A stretch of DNA of 64,000 bases from Bifidobacterium breve (GCA_945878865.1 CAMCUD010000006.1:1-64000); one strand, 5' to 3'. Shown: positions 40,778-51,179, counted from the stretch's first letter. Numbers and translations are program-made. Notes: generated from the sequence alone by a model not told the origin.

Positions 40778-41851
40778 TCAGGCCGACTGCGCCACCGGCA
40801 GCACCTCGGGCGTGACGTCGCCCGCCGCCTCCGGGCTGTCCGGGGAGCGCGTCGACGCGGCGATCTGCGCCTCGGTGACGTTGAGCGGGTAGTGGCACGC
40901 CGCCGCGTGACCGCCGTCGTACTGCGTCAGCGGCGGCACCTCCACGCTGCACTTCGCCTGCGCCCGCGGGCAGCGCGTATGGAACACGCACCCGCTCGGC
41001 GGGTCGATCGGCGACGGCGGCTCACCGCCGACCACGGCGCGCTGGCGCCGCGCGCGGCGCGGCTCGGGCACGGGGATCGCGCCGAGCAGCGCCTCGGTGT
41101 ACGGGTGGATCGGCCGGTGGTAGAGCTCCTCGGCCGGCGAGAGCTCCACGATCCGACCGAGGTACATCACGGCGATCCGGTCGCTGACGTGGCGGACCAC
41201 GGCGAGGTCGTGCGCGACGAACAGGTAGCTCAGGCCGAGCTCCTCCTGGAGGTCGTCGAGCAGGTTGACGATCTGCGCCTGGATCGAGACGTCGAGGGCG
41301 CTGACGGGCTCGTCGAGCACGATGAGCTTCGGCTTGACCGCGAGCGCGCGGGCGATCCCGATGCGCTGGCGCTGGCCGCCGCTGAACTCGTGCGGGTAGC
41401 GCGAGCGCGCGCTCGCGGGCAGTCCGACGAGCTCGAGCAGTTCCCCGACCCGCGCGCGGCGCTCGGCCTTGCCGACGCCCTGGCGCTTGAGCGGCGCCGA
41501 GACGATGTCGCCGACGCATTTACGCGGGTTCAGTGACGCGTGCGGGTCCTGGAAGACGAGCTGCGCGTCGCGGCGCAGCGGCGCGAGGTCCCGCCGCCCC
41601 GCGGTCGTGACGTCCTGCCCCTGGAAGGTGATCGAGCCGCCCGTCGGGGTGAGCAGTCGCAGCACCGTGCGCGCGAGCGTCGTCTTGCCGCAGCCTGATT
41701 CGCCGACGAGCCCGAGCGTCTCGCCGCGGCTCAGGGTGAAGCTCACGTCGTCGACGGCGCGGACGTGCCCGACGGTCCGGTCGAACAGCAGGCCCGCGCG
41801 CAGCGGGAACCACTGGCGGACATGCTCGACGCGCAACAGGTCGTCGCTCAC
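40778..41851 (-). CDS. Peptide/nickel-type ABC transporter ATPase (DppF/OppF)
   Basis: 357 residues. Walker [11 protein letters not shown]-loop, signature [15 protein letters not shown], Walker B LIVLDEP and the H-switch in FVAHDLAVV, plus the C-terminal oligopeptide extension with [15 protein letters not shown], whose cysteines match the 4Fe-4S motif of this family. Overlaps the DppD gene by 4 nt (GTGA). Confidence 0.93.
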   Translation of the reverse strand: MSDDLLRVEHVRQWFPLRAGLLFDRTVGHVRAVDDVSFTLSRGETLGLVGESGCGKTTLARTVLRLLTPTGGSITFQGQDVTTAGRRDLAPLRRDAQLVFQDPHASLNPRKCVGDIVSAPLKRQGVGKAERRARVGELLELVGLPASARSRYPHEFSGGQRQRIGIARALAVKPKLIVLDEPVSALDVSIQAQIVNLLDDLQEELGLSYLFVAHDLAVVRHVSDRIAVMYLGRIVELSPAEELYHRPIHPYTEALLGAIPVPEPRRARRQRAVVGGEPPSPIDPPSGCVFHTRCPRAQAKCSVEVPPLTQYDGGHAAACHYPLNVTEAQIAASTRSPDSPEAAGDVTPEVLPVAQSA

Positions 41852-42915
41852 GGCGCGGCCTCCTCAGCGGGCGCCGCCAGCCCGATGTGCCCGTCGGCGA
41901 TGACGCGGCGCGCGCGCTTCTCCTCCAGGGGAAGCGCACAGCGATCCGGATGGGGCGGGCGGGATCCGATATCCGGGTCGGCGTCGGCGAGCGGTGGCTC
42001 GGGCACGCAGCCCTCGAACGCGTGCGGGCAGCGCGGGCGGAACTTGCAGCCCTCCGGCGGCGCCATCAGCGACGGCGGCGTGCCGCCGATCGACGGCAGG
42101 CGCTCGGGCCGCGGCAGGTCGACCCGGGCGATCGAGCCGAGCAGCCCCCATGTGTACGGGTGGCGCGGGTCGGCGAACAGCTCGTCCACGGTCGCCTGCT
42201 CGACGATCCGCCCGGCGTACATCACCGCGACGCGGTCGGCGATCTCCGCGACGACGCCGAGGTCGTGGGTGACGAGGATGACCCCGAGCCCGGTCTGCTC
42301 CTTGAGGTCGCGAAGCAGGTCGAGGATCTGCGCCTGGATGGTCACGTCCAGCGCCGTCGTCGGCTCGTCGGCGATGAGGAGCTTCGGCCGGCACGACAGC
42401 GCCATCGCGATCATCACGCGCTGGCGCATCCCGCCGGAGAGCTCGTGCGGGTAGGCGTCGATGCGCGTCTCGGCCTGCGGGATCCCGACGCGCTTGAGCA
42501 GCTCGAGCACGCGGTCGCGCGCCTGGTCGCGGTCGAGGTCCTCGTGCGCGCGGATCTGCTCGGCGATCTGCGCGCCGATCCGCTGCACCGGGTTCAGGGA
42601 GCTCAGCGGATCCTGGAAGACGATCGCGACCTCCGCGCCGCGCGCGCGGCGCAGCCGCGGCTCCTCGGCGGCGACGAGGTCCTCGCCGTGCAATCGCGCC
42701 GCGCCCTCGATCTCCGAGTTCGGGCCGCGGGTCAAGCCCATGATCGTCAGCGCCGTCACGGACTTCCCCGAGCCCGACTCGCCGACGATCGCGAGCACCT
42801 CGCCGGCGCGGACGTCGAGGCTCACGCCGTCGACGGCGTGCACCACGCCGTCCTCGGTGCGGAACCGCACACGCAGGTCCTCGACGTCGAGCAGGGGGAC
42901 GCGGGGCTCGGTCAT
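41848..42915 (-). CDS. Peptide/nickel-type ABC transporter ATPase (DppD/OppD)
   Basis: 355 residues. Walker A GESGSGKS, signature [15 protein letters not shown], Walker [21 protein letters not shown], and the C-terminal [16 protein letters not shown] Cys motif. The ATG at 42915 overlaps the permease stop. Partner of the DppF ATPase. Confidence 0.93.
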   Translation of the reverse strand: MTEPRVPLLDVEDLRVRFRTEDGVVHAVDGVSLDVRAGEVLAIVGESGSGKSVTALTIMGLTRGPNSEIEGAARLHGEDLVAAEEPRLRRARGAEVAIVFQDPLSSLNPVQRIGAQIAEQIRAHEDLDRDQARDRVLELLKRVGIPQAETRIDAYPHELSGGMRQRVMIAMALSCRPKLLIADEPTTALDVTIQAQILDLLRDLKEQTGLGVILVTHDLGVVAEIADRVAVMYAGRIVEQATVDELFADPRHPYTWGLLGSIARVDLPRPERLPSIGGTPPSLMAPPEGCKFRPRCPHAFEGCVPEPPLADADPDIGSRPPHPDRCALPLEEKRARRVIADGHIGLAAPAEEAAP

Positions 42916-43865
42916 GTCAGCCGGATCCTCGGGTCGAGCGCCGCGTACAGGATGTCGACGACCGTGTTGAGCACGACGATGAACACCGCGCCGAGCATCG
43001 TCACCGCCATGATCGGGGGGACGTCGAGCTGTGAGACCGAGTCGGCGTAGTACGAGCCGATCCCCTGGAGGTCGAACACCGTCTCGGTGAGGATCGCGCC
43101 GCCGCCGATCACCAGGCCGAAGTCCAGGCCCCACAGCGTGAGGATCGGGATCATCGACGTGCGCAGGACGTGGCGGACGATCACGCGGCGCTCGCTGATC
43201 CCCTTCGCGCGCGCGGTGCGCACGAAGTCCTCGTTCATCGTCTCGAGGATCGTGCTGCGCAGCACGCGCGAGTAGATCCCGATGAAGAGGATCGAGAGGA
43301 CCACCCAGGGCATGATCAGGTGGTACGTCCACTGCCACAGGCCGCCCTCGCTGATCGGCACGTACCCGCCGTTGGGGAACAGCCCGAGCTTGTAGCCGAG
43401 GTAGTGGTTGACGAGCGCGCCGAGCCAGAAGACCGGGATCGAGATCCCGATCAGCGCGAGCACGTTGACGACGAAGTCGGCCTTCTTGCCGGCGCGCAGC
43501 GCGCTGAACACGCCGAGCGCCACGCCGGCGGCCATCCACAAGATCGCCGCGCCGATCGCCAGCGCGAACGTCCGCGGGAGGCCTTCGCGCAGCTCGGCGT
43601 AGACGTCGCGCTGCTGCTGGTAGCTCTTGAAGTTCTTCCCCGTGACGAGCTTCTCCATCATCTTCACGTACTGCGTGGTGATGGGTTTGTCGAAGCCCCA
43701 GTCCTTGCGGATCGCGGCGATCTGCTGGGGCGTGGACTGCTTGCCCGCCATGCGGTTCTCCGGCGCGCCGTTGGGGATCACGAAGAAGATCCCGAAGACG
43801 ATCACCGAGACGGCGAACAGGACGAAGATCATGCCGAGCAGGCGGCGGACGATGAACCGGGCCAC
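42912..43865 (-). CDS. Peptide/nickel-type ABC transporter permease (DppB)
   Basis: 317 residues, six membrane helices and the EAA-type coupling loop (RTARAKGISERRVIVRHVLRTSMIP). An extracytoplasmic loop after helix 1 (about 30-100) is typical of DppB. GTG start 2 nt after the DppC stop. Confidence 0.92.
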   Translation of the reverse strand: MARFIVRRLLGMIFVLFAVSVIVFGIFFVIPNGAPENRMAGKQSTPQQIAAIRKDWGFDKPITTQYVKMMEKLVTGKNFKSYQQQRDVYAELREGLPRTFALAIGAAILWMAAGVALGVFSALRAGKKADFVVNVLALIGISIPVFWLGALVNHYLGYKLGLFPNGGYVPISEGGLWQWTYHLIMPWVVLSILFIGIYSRVLRSTILETMNEDFVRTARAKGISERRVIVRHVLRTSMIPILTLWGLDFGLVIGGGAILTETVFDLQGIGSYYADSVSQLDVPPIMAVTMLGAVFIVVLNTVVDILYAALDPRIRLT

Positions 43866-43867
43866 GG

Positions 43868-44932
43868 CTACTGCTCCAGGCGCACCCGGGCGCGCGGATC
43901 GATCGCCTCACGGACGGCTTCGCCGACGACGTTGAGCGAAAGGACGGTCAGGACGAGCATGAGGCCCGGCGCAATGGTGAGCGCGGGCTGGGTGATGATG
44001 ACCTTCTCGCCCTCGCCGATCATCGTGCCCCATGACGGGTCCGGGTCGCGCACGCCGGCGCCGAGGAACGAGAGCGCCGCTTCGAGCAGCACGGCGTTGG
44101 CGACGAGCAGCGGGAAGAAGACGAGGACCGTCGCGATGATGTTCGGGAAGATCTCACCGAACATGATCCGCGGGCCCGATGCGCCCTGCGCGCGGGCCGC
44201 TTCGACGAACTCCTGCTCGCGGAGCCGGAGCACCTCGCCGCGCAGCGGCCGGGCGAGATAGACGACGCCGACCACGCCGATGATGAGCGTCGGGATCCAC
44301 AACGAGTCGCCGCTGAGCTCGAGCGGGCCGAGCTTCACCCCGCCCAGCGCGAGCGAGACGCCGAGTGCCACGCCGAGCAGCAGGACCGGAATGGCCCAGA
44401 GCACGTCCATCGAGCGGCTGATGATCCAGTCGACGACGCCGCGGTAGTAGCCGGCGAGCAGGCCGAGGATGATGCCGAGGATTGTCGTGATCGCCGTGGC
44501 GGTCAGCGCGATGAACATCGAGTTGCGCGCGCCGTAGAGCAGGCGCACCGCGACGTCCCGCCCGTTCTGGTCGGCGCCAAGCAGGTACTCGCCCTGCCAC
44601 GTCGGACCGATCGGGATGCCGTCGAGGCTCACGACGTCCCTCTGCTCGCCGCCGACCGTGACCTTCCCCGTGATGTTGTTGCGGTCGGGCGTGGTGTGCG
44701 CGACGTGCTTGGCGTAGAGCGGCGCGCACAGCGCCATGACCACGAGCAGGACGAACACGATCGCGAAGAAGATCGCGAGCCTGTTGCGGCGCAGCCGCCG
44801 CCAGGCGAGTCGCCAGGGCGACTCGCCTGCGGTGGAGGTTCCCGGAACCTCGTCGAGCTCCGGGAACCGGTCCAGGTCGTCTACTGCTTCAGCGCGAATG
44901 TCGTGTAGTCGACGTTGTAGAGCGGATGCCAC
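43868..44932 (-). CDS. Peptide/nickel-type ABC transporter permease (DppC)
   Basis: 354 residues from GTG 44932, overlapping the binding-protein gene by 52 nt; no ATG or GTG occurs between that gene's stop and the first helix, so this start or a rare one must be used. Six helices, periplasmic insert after helix 1 (PDRNNITGKVTVGGEQRDVV) and coupling loop EFVEAARAQGASGPRIMFGEIFPN. Confidence 0.85.
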   Translation of the reverse strand: MASALQRRLHDIRAEAVDDLDRFPELDEVPGTSTAGESPWRLAWRRLRRNRLAIFFAIVFVLLVVMALCAPLYAKHVAHTTPDRNNITGKVTVGGEQRDVVSLDGIPIGPTWQGEYLLGADQNGRDVAVRLLYGARNSMFIALTATAITTILGIILGLLAGYYRGVVDWIISRSMDVLWAIPVLLLGVALGVSLALGGVKLGPLELSGDSLWIPTLIIGVVGVVYLARPLRGEVLRLREQEFVEAARAQGASGPRIMFGEIFPNIIATVLVFFPLLVANAVLLEAALSFLGAGVRDPDPSWGTMIGEGEKVIITQPALTIAPGLMLVLTVLSLNVVGEAVREAIDPRARVRLEQ

Positions 44933-46539
44933 ACGACCTGGTCGAACGCGATGCGGTCGGAGGTCGTCAGGGTGAGCTTGCGGTTGCCGTACGGGGCGAC
45001 GAGGCCCTCGTCGATGAGCCGCTTGTCCAGCTGCGCGTACTGCGGCGCGACCGCCGCGAGGTCGGCGTTCTGGTTGATCTTCGCCAGCGTCGAGTTGATG
45101 ACCGGGTCATTGACGTTGCCGAAGTTCTGGTTGTTCGTCTCCTGGATGGACGCCCCATCGACGAGGAACATGAAGTTCGCCGGGTGCGGGAAGTCCTGGA
45201 ACCAGTTGGCGAAGCCGGCCTGCGCCTTCGTCTTCTGGTTGCCGATGGTCTGGAAGTAGACGGAGCCCTCGACGATGCGCGGGCGCGCATCCAGGCCGAT
45301 GGCCTTCAGCTGGTCGGCGAGCGCGACGGTGACCTGGCGAGTCTCGTCCTCATCGTTGCCCCAGACCGTGACCTTCGCGCCGGTCGCGCCTGCCTGCTGG
45401 ATGAGCTGCTTGGCCTTCGCCAGATCGGGCTCGCCGTTGGGGTCGCCGTACGGGCACGGGTCAAGCTTCTCGTAGCCCTCCATGTTCGGCGGCAGGAAGT
45501 TGCACGCGGGCTCCATCAGACCGCTGAACAGGCGCGCGAGGGCGGGCTTGTTCAGGCCGTAGTTGACGGCCTGGCGGACCTGCTTGTTGTCGAACGGCGC
45601 CAGCCGCGTGTTGAGGAACATGTAGTACGTCGAGTTCGTCGTGATCTCGCGGAAGCGGCCCTTCATCTTCACGCGGGCCTCACGCAGCTGCTCGCCGATC
45701 GGCGGGTCGATGATGTAGTCGACCTTGTTGTTGATGATGTCCTGCCCCTGGCGCGCGGCGGACTTCACGATCGTGAACTTCAGCGTGTCGAGCTTCGCCT
45801 CGGGGATCGCGTCGATCGCGGGCTTGTTCTCGTTCTTGACGAGCGTGAAGCCCTTCGTCCCGTCGACGGCGGTGATCTTGAACGAGCCCGTACCGGGCGG
45901 CGGATTCTTCGTCTGGTTGGCGAACGGCGTGTCGGCCGGGACGAGCGACGCGAAGGGCATCGCCAGCGCGAACGGGAACGTGCCGTCCGGCTCGTTGAGC
46001 TTGATCGTGATGACGCCGGTCGCGTCGTCGGCCGTGATGCCGGAGATGTCGGCGTTCGCCTTGCCGCCCTCGAGGTACTTGTTCGCGCCCACGATGTTCT
46101 GGTAGAAGGCGCTGCCGCCGGACTCGAGGTTCAGCACGCGCTTGATGGAGTGCTCGAAGTCGCTGGCCTTCACCGGGGAGCCGTCGCTGTACTTCAGGCC
46201 CTTGCGCAGCGTCAGCGTGTAGGTCTTGCCGCCGTCGGTGATCTTGGGCAGCTCTTCGGCGAGGCCGGGGACGGGGGTCGAGCCGCCGACGCCCTCCTCA
46301 TGCTTGTAGGTCAGCAGCGGGGTGTAGGCGACCCACAGGGTCTGCCACCCGTCGACGGTGTAGGAGAGCGCCGGATCGAGGTAGTCCGGGAAGGAGGTGC
46401 CGTAGCCCGTGGCGGTGCCGCCCGACTTCGCGGCGGTGGTCTCCGAGCCACCGGAGTCGTCGCCGCCCCCGCAGCCGGCGAAGCCGAGGAGAGCGGTCGC
46501 GGCCAGCAGGCCGACGAGCCGAGGGGGGATCCGTCGCAT
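44881..46539 (-). CDS. Peptide-type ABC solute-binding lipoprotein (SBP_bac_5)
   Basis: 552 residues. Lipobox LLGFAGC, then the family-5 binding protein: SFPDYLDPALSYTVDGWQTLWVAYTPLL, LTLRKGLKYSDGSPVKASDFEHSIKRVL and RQAVNYGLNKPALA. The ligand may be an oligopeptide or other small solute. AAGGAGG 10 nt before the ATG. First gene of the importer operon. Confidence 0.92.
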   Translation of the reverse strand: MRRIPPRLVGLLAATALLGFAGCGGGDDSGGSETTAAKSGGTATGYGTSFPDYLDPALSYTVDGWQTLWVAYTPLLTYKHEEGVGGSTPVPGLAEELPKITDGGKTYTLTLRKGLKYSDGSPVKASDFEHSIKRVLNLESGGSAFYQNIVGANKYLEGGKANADISGITADDATGVITIKLNEPDGTFPFALAMPFASLVPADTPFANQTKNPPPGTGSFKITAVDGTKGFTLVKNENKPAIDAIPEAKLDTLKFTIVKSAARQGQDIINNKVDYIIDPPIGEQLREARVKMKGRFREITTNSTYYMFLNTRLAPFDNKQVRQAVNYGLNKPALARLFSGLMEPACNFLPPNMEGYEKLDPCPYGDPNGEPDLAKAKQLIQQAGATGAKVTVWGNDEDETRQVTVALADQLKAIGLDARPRIVEGSVYFQTIGNQKTKAQAGFANWFQDFPHPANFMFLVDGASIQETNNQNFGNVNDPVINSTLAKINQNADLAAVAPQYAQLDKRLIDEGLVAPYGNRKLTLTTSDRIAFDQVVWHPLYNVDYTTFALKQ

Positions 46540-46561
46540 GGGGGGAAGGCCTCCTTGTGAG

Positions 46562-46595
46562 TCAAGACATCCGGGTCTTGAGGGGCGGGATGCTA
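46562..46595 (-). promoter_or_regulatory. Promoter and operator region of the ABC importer operon
   Basis: TAGCAT (46590-46595, minus strand) is a -10 candidate. TCAAGAC (46562-46568) and GTCTTGA (46575-46581) form a 7-bp perfect inverted repeat just downstream of the likely start site, either an operator or a leader hairpin ahead of the ribosome-binding site. Confidence 0.45.
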
Positions 46596-46671
46596 CGCCG
46601 CCTATCGGCAGCAGGCCGCCGGTTCTCAATGACGCAGGATCTCGGTCATTCAGCCGAAGATCGACCGGTCG

Positions 46672-46677
46672 TACCCT
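46672..46677 (+). promoter_or_regulatory. Leaderless -10 box, second binding protein
   Basis: TACCCT lies 6 nt before the GTG at 46684. Confidence 0.55.
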
Positions 46678-46683
46678 CCCTGC

Positions 46684-48366
46684 GTGCCGTCCAATCCCTC
46701 CAAGCGCGCGGCGATCGCCGCGCTCGTGCTTGCTGCGGTGCTGCCGGCCGGCTGCGGGTCGGGCGCGGGCGGGCCCAAGCCGGCGGTCAACGAGCGCCCC
46801 GGCCGCGGCGGTGAGCTGACGGTGCTGGGCCCTGCGCCGCCGGCGACGCTCGATCCGCACCGCATCGTCGGGGTGACGGGCGTCATGGCGCACGCGGTCG
46901 CGTTCCGCCAGCTCTACGTGCACGTTCCCGGCAAGGACGCGCCGGTCGCCGACCTCGCTGCGGGCCCCGCCGACATCTCCGAGGACGGGCTCACGGTGAC
47001 CGTTCCCGTCAAGCGCACCGGACGGTTCGGGCCCGAAGGAGGGCGGCGGATCGTCGCGCGGGACGTCGAGCACGGGCTCGAGCGCGCGTTGGGTGATCCG
47101 ATCGCGGGGCCGCGCGCCCGCCGGCTCCTCGGCGCGATCGACGGGCTCGGCCCGGTGGGCACGTGGGAGGACGTCCCGGGGATCACGGCCGTCAACGACG
47201 AGAAGCTCGTCATCCGGCTGCGCCGCCCGGCGGCCGAGGAGGTGCTCGAGGGGCTGGCGACGGCGGCGAGCACGCCGATCCCGTCGGATCTCCCGCGCGA
47301 GCCTGGCGCGCTGCCGCAGGACGTCCCGGTCTACAGCGGCGCCTATGCGCCTTCCGGGACGTTGCCCGCGCCGCTCGTCCGCGCCGCGCTGCGGCTCGTG
47401 CGCAACCCGGCGTGGCGGCCGGACAGCGACCCGCGGCCGGCGTACGCCAACGCGATCACGTTCGTCCCGGCCCGCCGGATCCCGGCGGCGTGGCGCGTGC
47501 TCGAAGGCCAGGGCCTCGTGCTCGCGCAGGCGGCGCCGCCTGAGGTCGCGCGCATCGCCGCCAAGCGCGACAGCGGCCAGCTTGCGGTCGCGCCGCTGCC
47601 GGTCACGCGGTACGTGGGGCTGAATCCGCGGGCGCCGGCGCTCCGCGACATCCGCGCGCGGCGCGCGCTCGTCGCCGGGCTCGACCGTGAGGCGCTGCTC
47701 GACGCCGCGGGCGGCGGGGGCGAGGTCGCGTCGCACTACCTGCCGCCGAGCGTGCCCGGCTACGACGAGTCGGGCGGCGTGGACGGCACCGGCGCCGCGG
47801 AGTTGCGCGAGCCGAGCGGCGATCCTCGCCTGGCGGCCTCCGATCTCCGGCAGGCCGGGATGCGCGGCGGGCGCTGGCGCGGGCCGCCGCTCACCGCCGT
47901 GCGCGGCGACTCCGGCGCGGACGCTGCGGTCGCCCGGGCCGTCCGGCGGTCCTGGCGGGAGCTCGGGGTCCGGCTGCGGACGCGCGTGCTCACCGGCGCG
48001 CAGCTGCGCGCCGCGTGCGCGGATCGCACCGGCGCGGTGGCGGTGTGCCTCAGTGCGGCCGCCGGCAGCCGCGCGGCCGACGCGGAAGGCGTCCTCACCC
48101 CGCTGGTTCGGGGGCGAACCGGGACGCGGGTCGAGGAGGCGGTCGCCGCGAGCGCCGAGCTGCCGGATGGTCCGCTGCGCGCGAAGGCGTGGGCGGGCAT
48201 CAATCGCGCGGCGGTCGACGCGGCGATCGGCGTGCCGTGGCGCTGGGACGAGCGGCCGCTGCTCGTCTCCCGCGACGTGATCGGCGCCGTCGACGAGCGC
48301 GCGGGGACGTGGGATCTCGCCTTCACCTCGCTGGACCGCAAGGCCCGGCGCGGTCAGTCCAGGTAG
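46684..48366 (+). CDS. Orphan ABC solute-binding lipoprotein (SBP_bac_5, divergent)
   Basis: 560 residues. Lipobox VLPAGC, then a family-5 layout (GGELTVLGPAPPATLDPHRI, RARRALVAGLDREALLDAAGG) that has drifted: Arg/Ala-rich, with few aromatic residues at the ligand site. It is divergent from the complete importer operon and has no permease of its own, so it may feed that importer or act as a sensor. Monocistronic; the 3' end overlaps the convergent nitroreductase by 13 nt. Confidence 0.8.
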   Translation: MPSNPSKRAAIAALVLAAVLPAGCGSGAGGPKPAVNERPGRGGELTVLGPAPPATLDPHRIVGVTGVMAHAVAFRQLYVHVPGKDAPVADLAAGPADISEDGLTVTVPVKRTGRFGPEGGRRIVARDVEHGLERALGDPIAGPRARRLLGAIDGLGPVGTWEDVPGITAVNDEKLVIRLRRPAAEEVLEGLATAASTPIPSDLPREPGALPQDVPVYSGAYAPSGTLPAPLVRAALRLVRNPAWRPDSDPRPAYANAITFVPARRIPAAWRVLEGQGLVLAQAAPPEVARIAAKRDSGQLAVAPLPVTRYVGLNPRAPALRDIRARRALVAGLDREALLDAAGGGGEVASHYLPPSVPGYDESGGVDGTGAAELREPSGDPRLAASDLRQAGMRGGRWRGPPLTAVRGDSGADAAVARAVRRSWRELGVRLRTRVLTGAQLRAACADRTGAVAVCLSAAAGSRAADAEGVLTPLVRGRTGTRVEEAVAASAELPDGPLRAKAWAGINRAAVDAAIGVPWRWDERPLLVSRDVIGAVDERAGTWDLAFTSLDRKARRGQSR

Positions 48367-48866
48367 GTCGTGACCTCGGCCGCGGGGATGCGCGGCGGCG
48401 CCGGCTGCTCCTGGCGCTTGGGCCCGAGGTGGATGAGCCCGAGGACGTGCTCCTGGGTCCCGTCGATGCCGACGGCCGCCTGCCCCGCGGCCGTGCGCAG
48501 GACGCCGGGGGTGCGCCAGTAGCTCGCGAGGCCTTTCGCGTGGGCGGCGAGCAGCACGAGGTAGGCGGCGACGGCGCTGGCGTCGCGGTCCTCCTCGTCC
48601 TGCACCGGGTCCTCGTGCTTCGCCGAGCTGACGACGACGAGCGTGGGGGCGCGGTCGAGCTTCTTCGCCCCCTCGGGCCCGACGGCGTCCTTGAGGCGCT
48701 CGAGCGCGTTCGGACCGAGCACCCGGAACCGCCACGGGTTCGTGAGGTGATGGTTCGGCGCCCAGGTCGCCAGGGTGAACAGCTCGTCGAGGGTGGCGCG
48801 GTCGACCGGCTCGGCGCCGTAGACCTTGTGCGTGCGCCGGGTGCGAACCGCCGTCTCGAGGTCCAT
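48354..48866 (-). CDS. Nitroreductase-family flavoprotein
   Basis: 170 residues. FMN-binding fold with RRTHKVYGAEPVD, LATWAPNHHLTNPWRFRVL and AAHAKGLASYWRTPG. Short for the family, similar to YdjA-like members; would reduce nitro or quinone compounds with NAD(P)H. The start overlaps the upstream gene's stop by one base (TGATG). Confidence 0.88.
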   Translation of the reverse strand: MDLETAVRTRRTHKVYGAEPVDRATLDELFTLATWAPNHHLTNPWRFRVLGPNALERLKDAVGPEGAKKLDRAPTLVVVSSAKHEDPVQDEEDRDASAVAAYLVLLAAHAKGLASYWRTPGVLRTAAGQAAVGIDGTQEHVLGLIHLGPKRQEQPAPPRIPAAEVTTYLD

Positions 48867-49510
48867 CAGTCCTCGCTGTCCTCGTCCTCGTCGCCCTCGG
48901 CGTAGAGCGACTCACGCGCGAGCTCGTGGCCGCGCGCGTCGTACAGCGCGATCTCGAGCGTGTCCTTGCGGTAGTTGTCGGGCGCGACGAGGGTGAACCG
49001 CTCCTCGGCGAGCACGCACTGGTCGACGGTCACGCCGGCGAGCTCCGCGCACGCGACGGCGCCGCCCTGCACGAGCGGGACGCCCCACACGAGGGTCATG
49101 TCAGCGACGTTGCCCAGCTCGCCGCGCCAGTCCCCGATGACGTGATCGGAGACGTCGATCCGCCAGTCCGGGTTGTCGTCGGCGACGATGTCGGTGGCCT
49201 CGGCGTGCGCCTCGAACTCGTCGGCCTCCTCGTCCTCGGTGGCCGGCCGGAACGACACGTGGCCGAACAGCTCGATGCCGGTGCTCGTCCGCGTGGACGC
49301 CGGGATCCAGGTGCGCGCCTCCCAGGTGCGGTCGGGGAACCACACGATCTCGCCCGGCTCGCCGATCTCCAGGTCCGGCTCCTCCTCGGCGGCGCGCAGG
49401 CACGCGCTCAGGAACTCGGCGGAGAGGGTGTCGGCCCAGACGCCGTACGGGAAGCCCTCCTGCGGCGGCTCGGCGGCGAAGCGGGGGACCAGGCGGTCGG
49501 TGGGCGGCAT
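48866..49510 (-). CDS. Acidic protein of unknown function
   Basis: 214 residues, strongly acidic C-terminus (YAEGDEDEDSED) and many Trp/Asp. No signal, helix or motif recognised. It has its own TAGGAT box and is coupled to the nitroreductase. GC3 and codon use are typical, so it is a genuine gene. Confidence 0.7.
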   Translation of the reverse strand: MPPTDRLVPRFAAEPPQEGFPYGVWADTLSAEFLSACLRAAEEEPDLEIGEPGEIVWFPDRTWEARTWIPASTRTSTGIELFGHVSFRPATEDEEADEFEAHAEATDIVADDNPDWRIDVSDHVIGDWRGELGNVADMTLVWGVPLVQGGAVACAELAGVTVDQCVLAEERFTLVAPDNYRKDTLEIALYDARGHELARESLYAEGDEDEDSED

Positions 49511-49517
49511 GGGGCGG

Positions 49518-49523
49518 ATCCTA
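49518..49523 (-). promoter_or_regulatory. Leaderless -10 box, acidic protein gene
   Basis: TAGGAT on the minus strand, 7 nt before the ATG at 49510; the hexamer and spacing match treT. Confidence 0.6.
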
Positions 49524-49540
49524 TGCGGGCGTGGGATCGG

Positions 49541-49969
49541 TCAGCGCGGCGCCGGGACCTCCAGCATCACCGTGACCGGCCCATCGTTGACCAGCTCGAT
49601 CTCCATGTGCGCGCCGAACACGCCCCGCTGCGCGTCCAGCGCGTCACAGACCCGCTCGTACAGCGGCTCGGCGATCTCCGGCGGCGCGGCCGCCACGTAT
49701 GAGGGCCGCGCCCCCTTCCGCGTGTCGCCGTAGAGCGTGAACTGCGAGACGCACAGCACCTCCCGCGCGCCGAGCGGCTCGTTCATCCGCCCGTCCGCAT
49801 CGGGGAACACCCGCAGCGCCCGCACCTTCTCGGCGATGCGATCCGCGTCGGCGGCCGTGTCGGTGTGCGTCACCCCGAGGAGCACGCACAGCCCGTCCCC
49901 GATCTCGCCGACCACCGAGCCGTCCACCCGCACCGCCGCTCGCGACACGCGCTGGACGAGGGCCCTCAC
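49541..49969 (-). CDS. dtd: D-aminoacyl-tRNA deacylase
   Basis: 142 residues. [33 protein letters not shown] start, the catalytic [17 protein letters not shown] and the cross-subunit Gly-cisPro region [10 protein letters not shown] are all intact. Removes D-amino acids and Gly from mischarged tRNA. GTG start overlaps the upstream gene (GTGA). Confidence 0.95.
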   Translation of the reverse strand: MRALVQRVSRAAVRVDGSVVGEIGDGLCVLLGVTHTDTAADADRIAEKVRALRVFPDADGRMNEPLGAREVLCVSQFTLYGDTRKGARPSYVAAAPPEIAEPLYERVCDALDAQRGVFGAHMEIELVNDGPVTVMLEVPAPR

Positions 49970-50244
49970 GACGCGGGGTGCTCCTTCGCCCAGCGCGCGA
50001 TCTTCCCTGAGCCGCTGATGACCGTGTCGTCGTCGAGGACGAGCACCGGGACGTCGGTCTGCCCGGAGATCTCCTTGATCTTGTCGCGGACGTTGCCGCG
50101 CCGCGTCCAGAACAGGAGCTTGTAGCCGCCGACCGTCTCGATCTCGAACTGGTGGCCGGCGTCGCGCAGGGCCACGGCGGCCTTCGCGCACGGATGCAGC
50201 GCGGCGGGGCCGCTGTCCTTCTGCCCGCAGGTGTAGAGCTTCAT
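49966..50244 (-). CDS. Glutaredoxin/GST N-terminal-like thioredoxin-fold protein
   Basis: 92 residues, thioredoxin fold: [30 protein letters not shown], a cis-Pro in [11 protein letters not shown] and [11 protein letters not shown]. The usual CPxC is replaced by Cys6 with the next Cys 13 residues later, so disulfide chemistry is doubtful; it resembles stand-alone GST N-terminal domains of actinobacteria. Confidence 0.82.
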   Translation of the reverse strand: MKLYTCGQKDSGPAALHPCAKAAVALRDAGHQFEIETVGGYKLLFWTRRGNVRDKIKEISGQTDVPVLVLDDDTVISGSGKIARWAKEHPAS

Positions 50245-50255
50245 GACGCCGGTTC

Positions 50256-51179
50256 CTACAGGAACGGCGCGAGGATCGCGATCTCCACCGCGAAGATCGC
50301 GGTCGTCCACGCGATCGCCGCGGACGTCAACCGCAGGTCGAGCTCGTAGACGTGCGCGACGATGAGCGCATTGATTCCGCTCGGCATCGCGGCCTGCAGG
50401 AGGTATGCGCCCGGCACGTGCACGGTCGCGGTCGTCAGGGCGATGACGAGCAGCGGGGCGACCGCGAGGCGCAGGCCCAGCGCGGCCGCGACGGGCTTCG
50501 TTAGCGGCGGCGGGAACCGGAAGTCCCCGTGCTCGCCCTCCGCCGAAAGCTGGACGCCGACCATGAAGAAGCCCAGCGGCAGCAGCGACGACGCCAGGAG
50601 CTTCATCGCGTGGAACAGCCAGTCGGGGACGGCGGCGTCGGGGAGCAGGAAGCCGATGAGGATGGCCCACGGGATCGGGTTCTTCGTGAAGAAGCTCGTG
50701 ATCCGCTCGCGCATGTCGCTCGCGCCGTGATCGCCGAACGCCGCGCCGATCGCGAACGCCACGACGAACGCCATCGGGTAGGAGATGAGGCTGTCCCAGA
50801 CGATCGCGTAGCCGACCTGCCCGCCGCCGAGCAGCACGAGGATGAGCGGGATTCCGAGGTACCCGGTGTTCGCGAGGATCGAGACGACGATGAGCGCGCC
50901 CGTCGACGCGCGCGGCAGCCGCAGCACCCGCGAGCCGATGAGCCACGCGAGCACCCCGACCGTGGCGATCACGAGGTAGCCGTAGCCGATTCCGATGCCC
51001 ACGCCCGAGCTGAACTGCAGCCGTGCGGTGATGACGATGACGATCGGAGGGATGAGCCCCCACAGCGCGACCCGCACCGCCTTCTGCACGCCGCGCTGCG
51101 CGCCCTCGCCGTAGCGGCGCTCGGCCCAGACGCCTGCCCAGATGGACAGGCCGATCGCGGCGACGACGGCGAAGATCAC
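50256..51179 (-). CDS. AEC-family (auxin efflux carrier-type) transporter
   Basis: 307 residues, about ten helices in two halves. [20 protein letters not shown] carries the conserved Asn-Thr/Gly-Pro break of the family, and [17 protein letters not shown] the matching break in the second half. Likely exports organic anions. GTG start overlaps the GalT-like stop. Confidence 0.87.
   Translation of the reverse strand: MIFAVVAAIGLSIWAGVWAERRYGEGAQRGVQKAVRVALWGLIPPIVIVITARLQFSSGVGIGIGYGYLVIATVGVLAWLIGSRVLRLPRASTGALIVVSILANTGYLGIPLILVLLGGGQVGYAIVWDSLISYPMAFVVAFAIGAAFGDHGASDMRERITSFFTKNPIPWAILIGFLLPDAAVPDWLFHAMKLLASSLLPLGFFMVGVQLSAEGEHGDFRFPPPLTKPVAAALGLRLAVAPLLVIALTTATVHVPGAYLLQAAMPSGINALIVAHVYELDLRLTSAAIAWTTAIFAVEIAILAPFL

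Noticed and set aside
46628-46650. AATGAC/GTCATT inverted repeat with 11-nt spacer near the second binding protein
   Set aside because: Six-bp arms with a long spacer are expected by chance; no second copy found.
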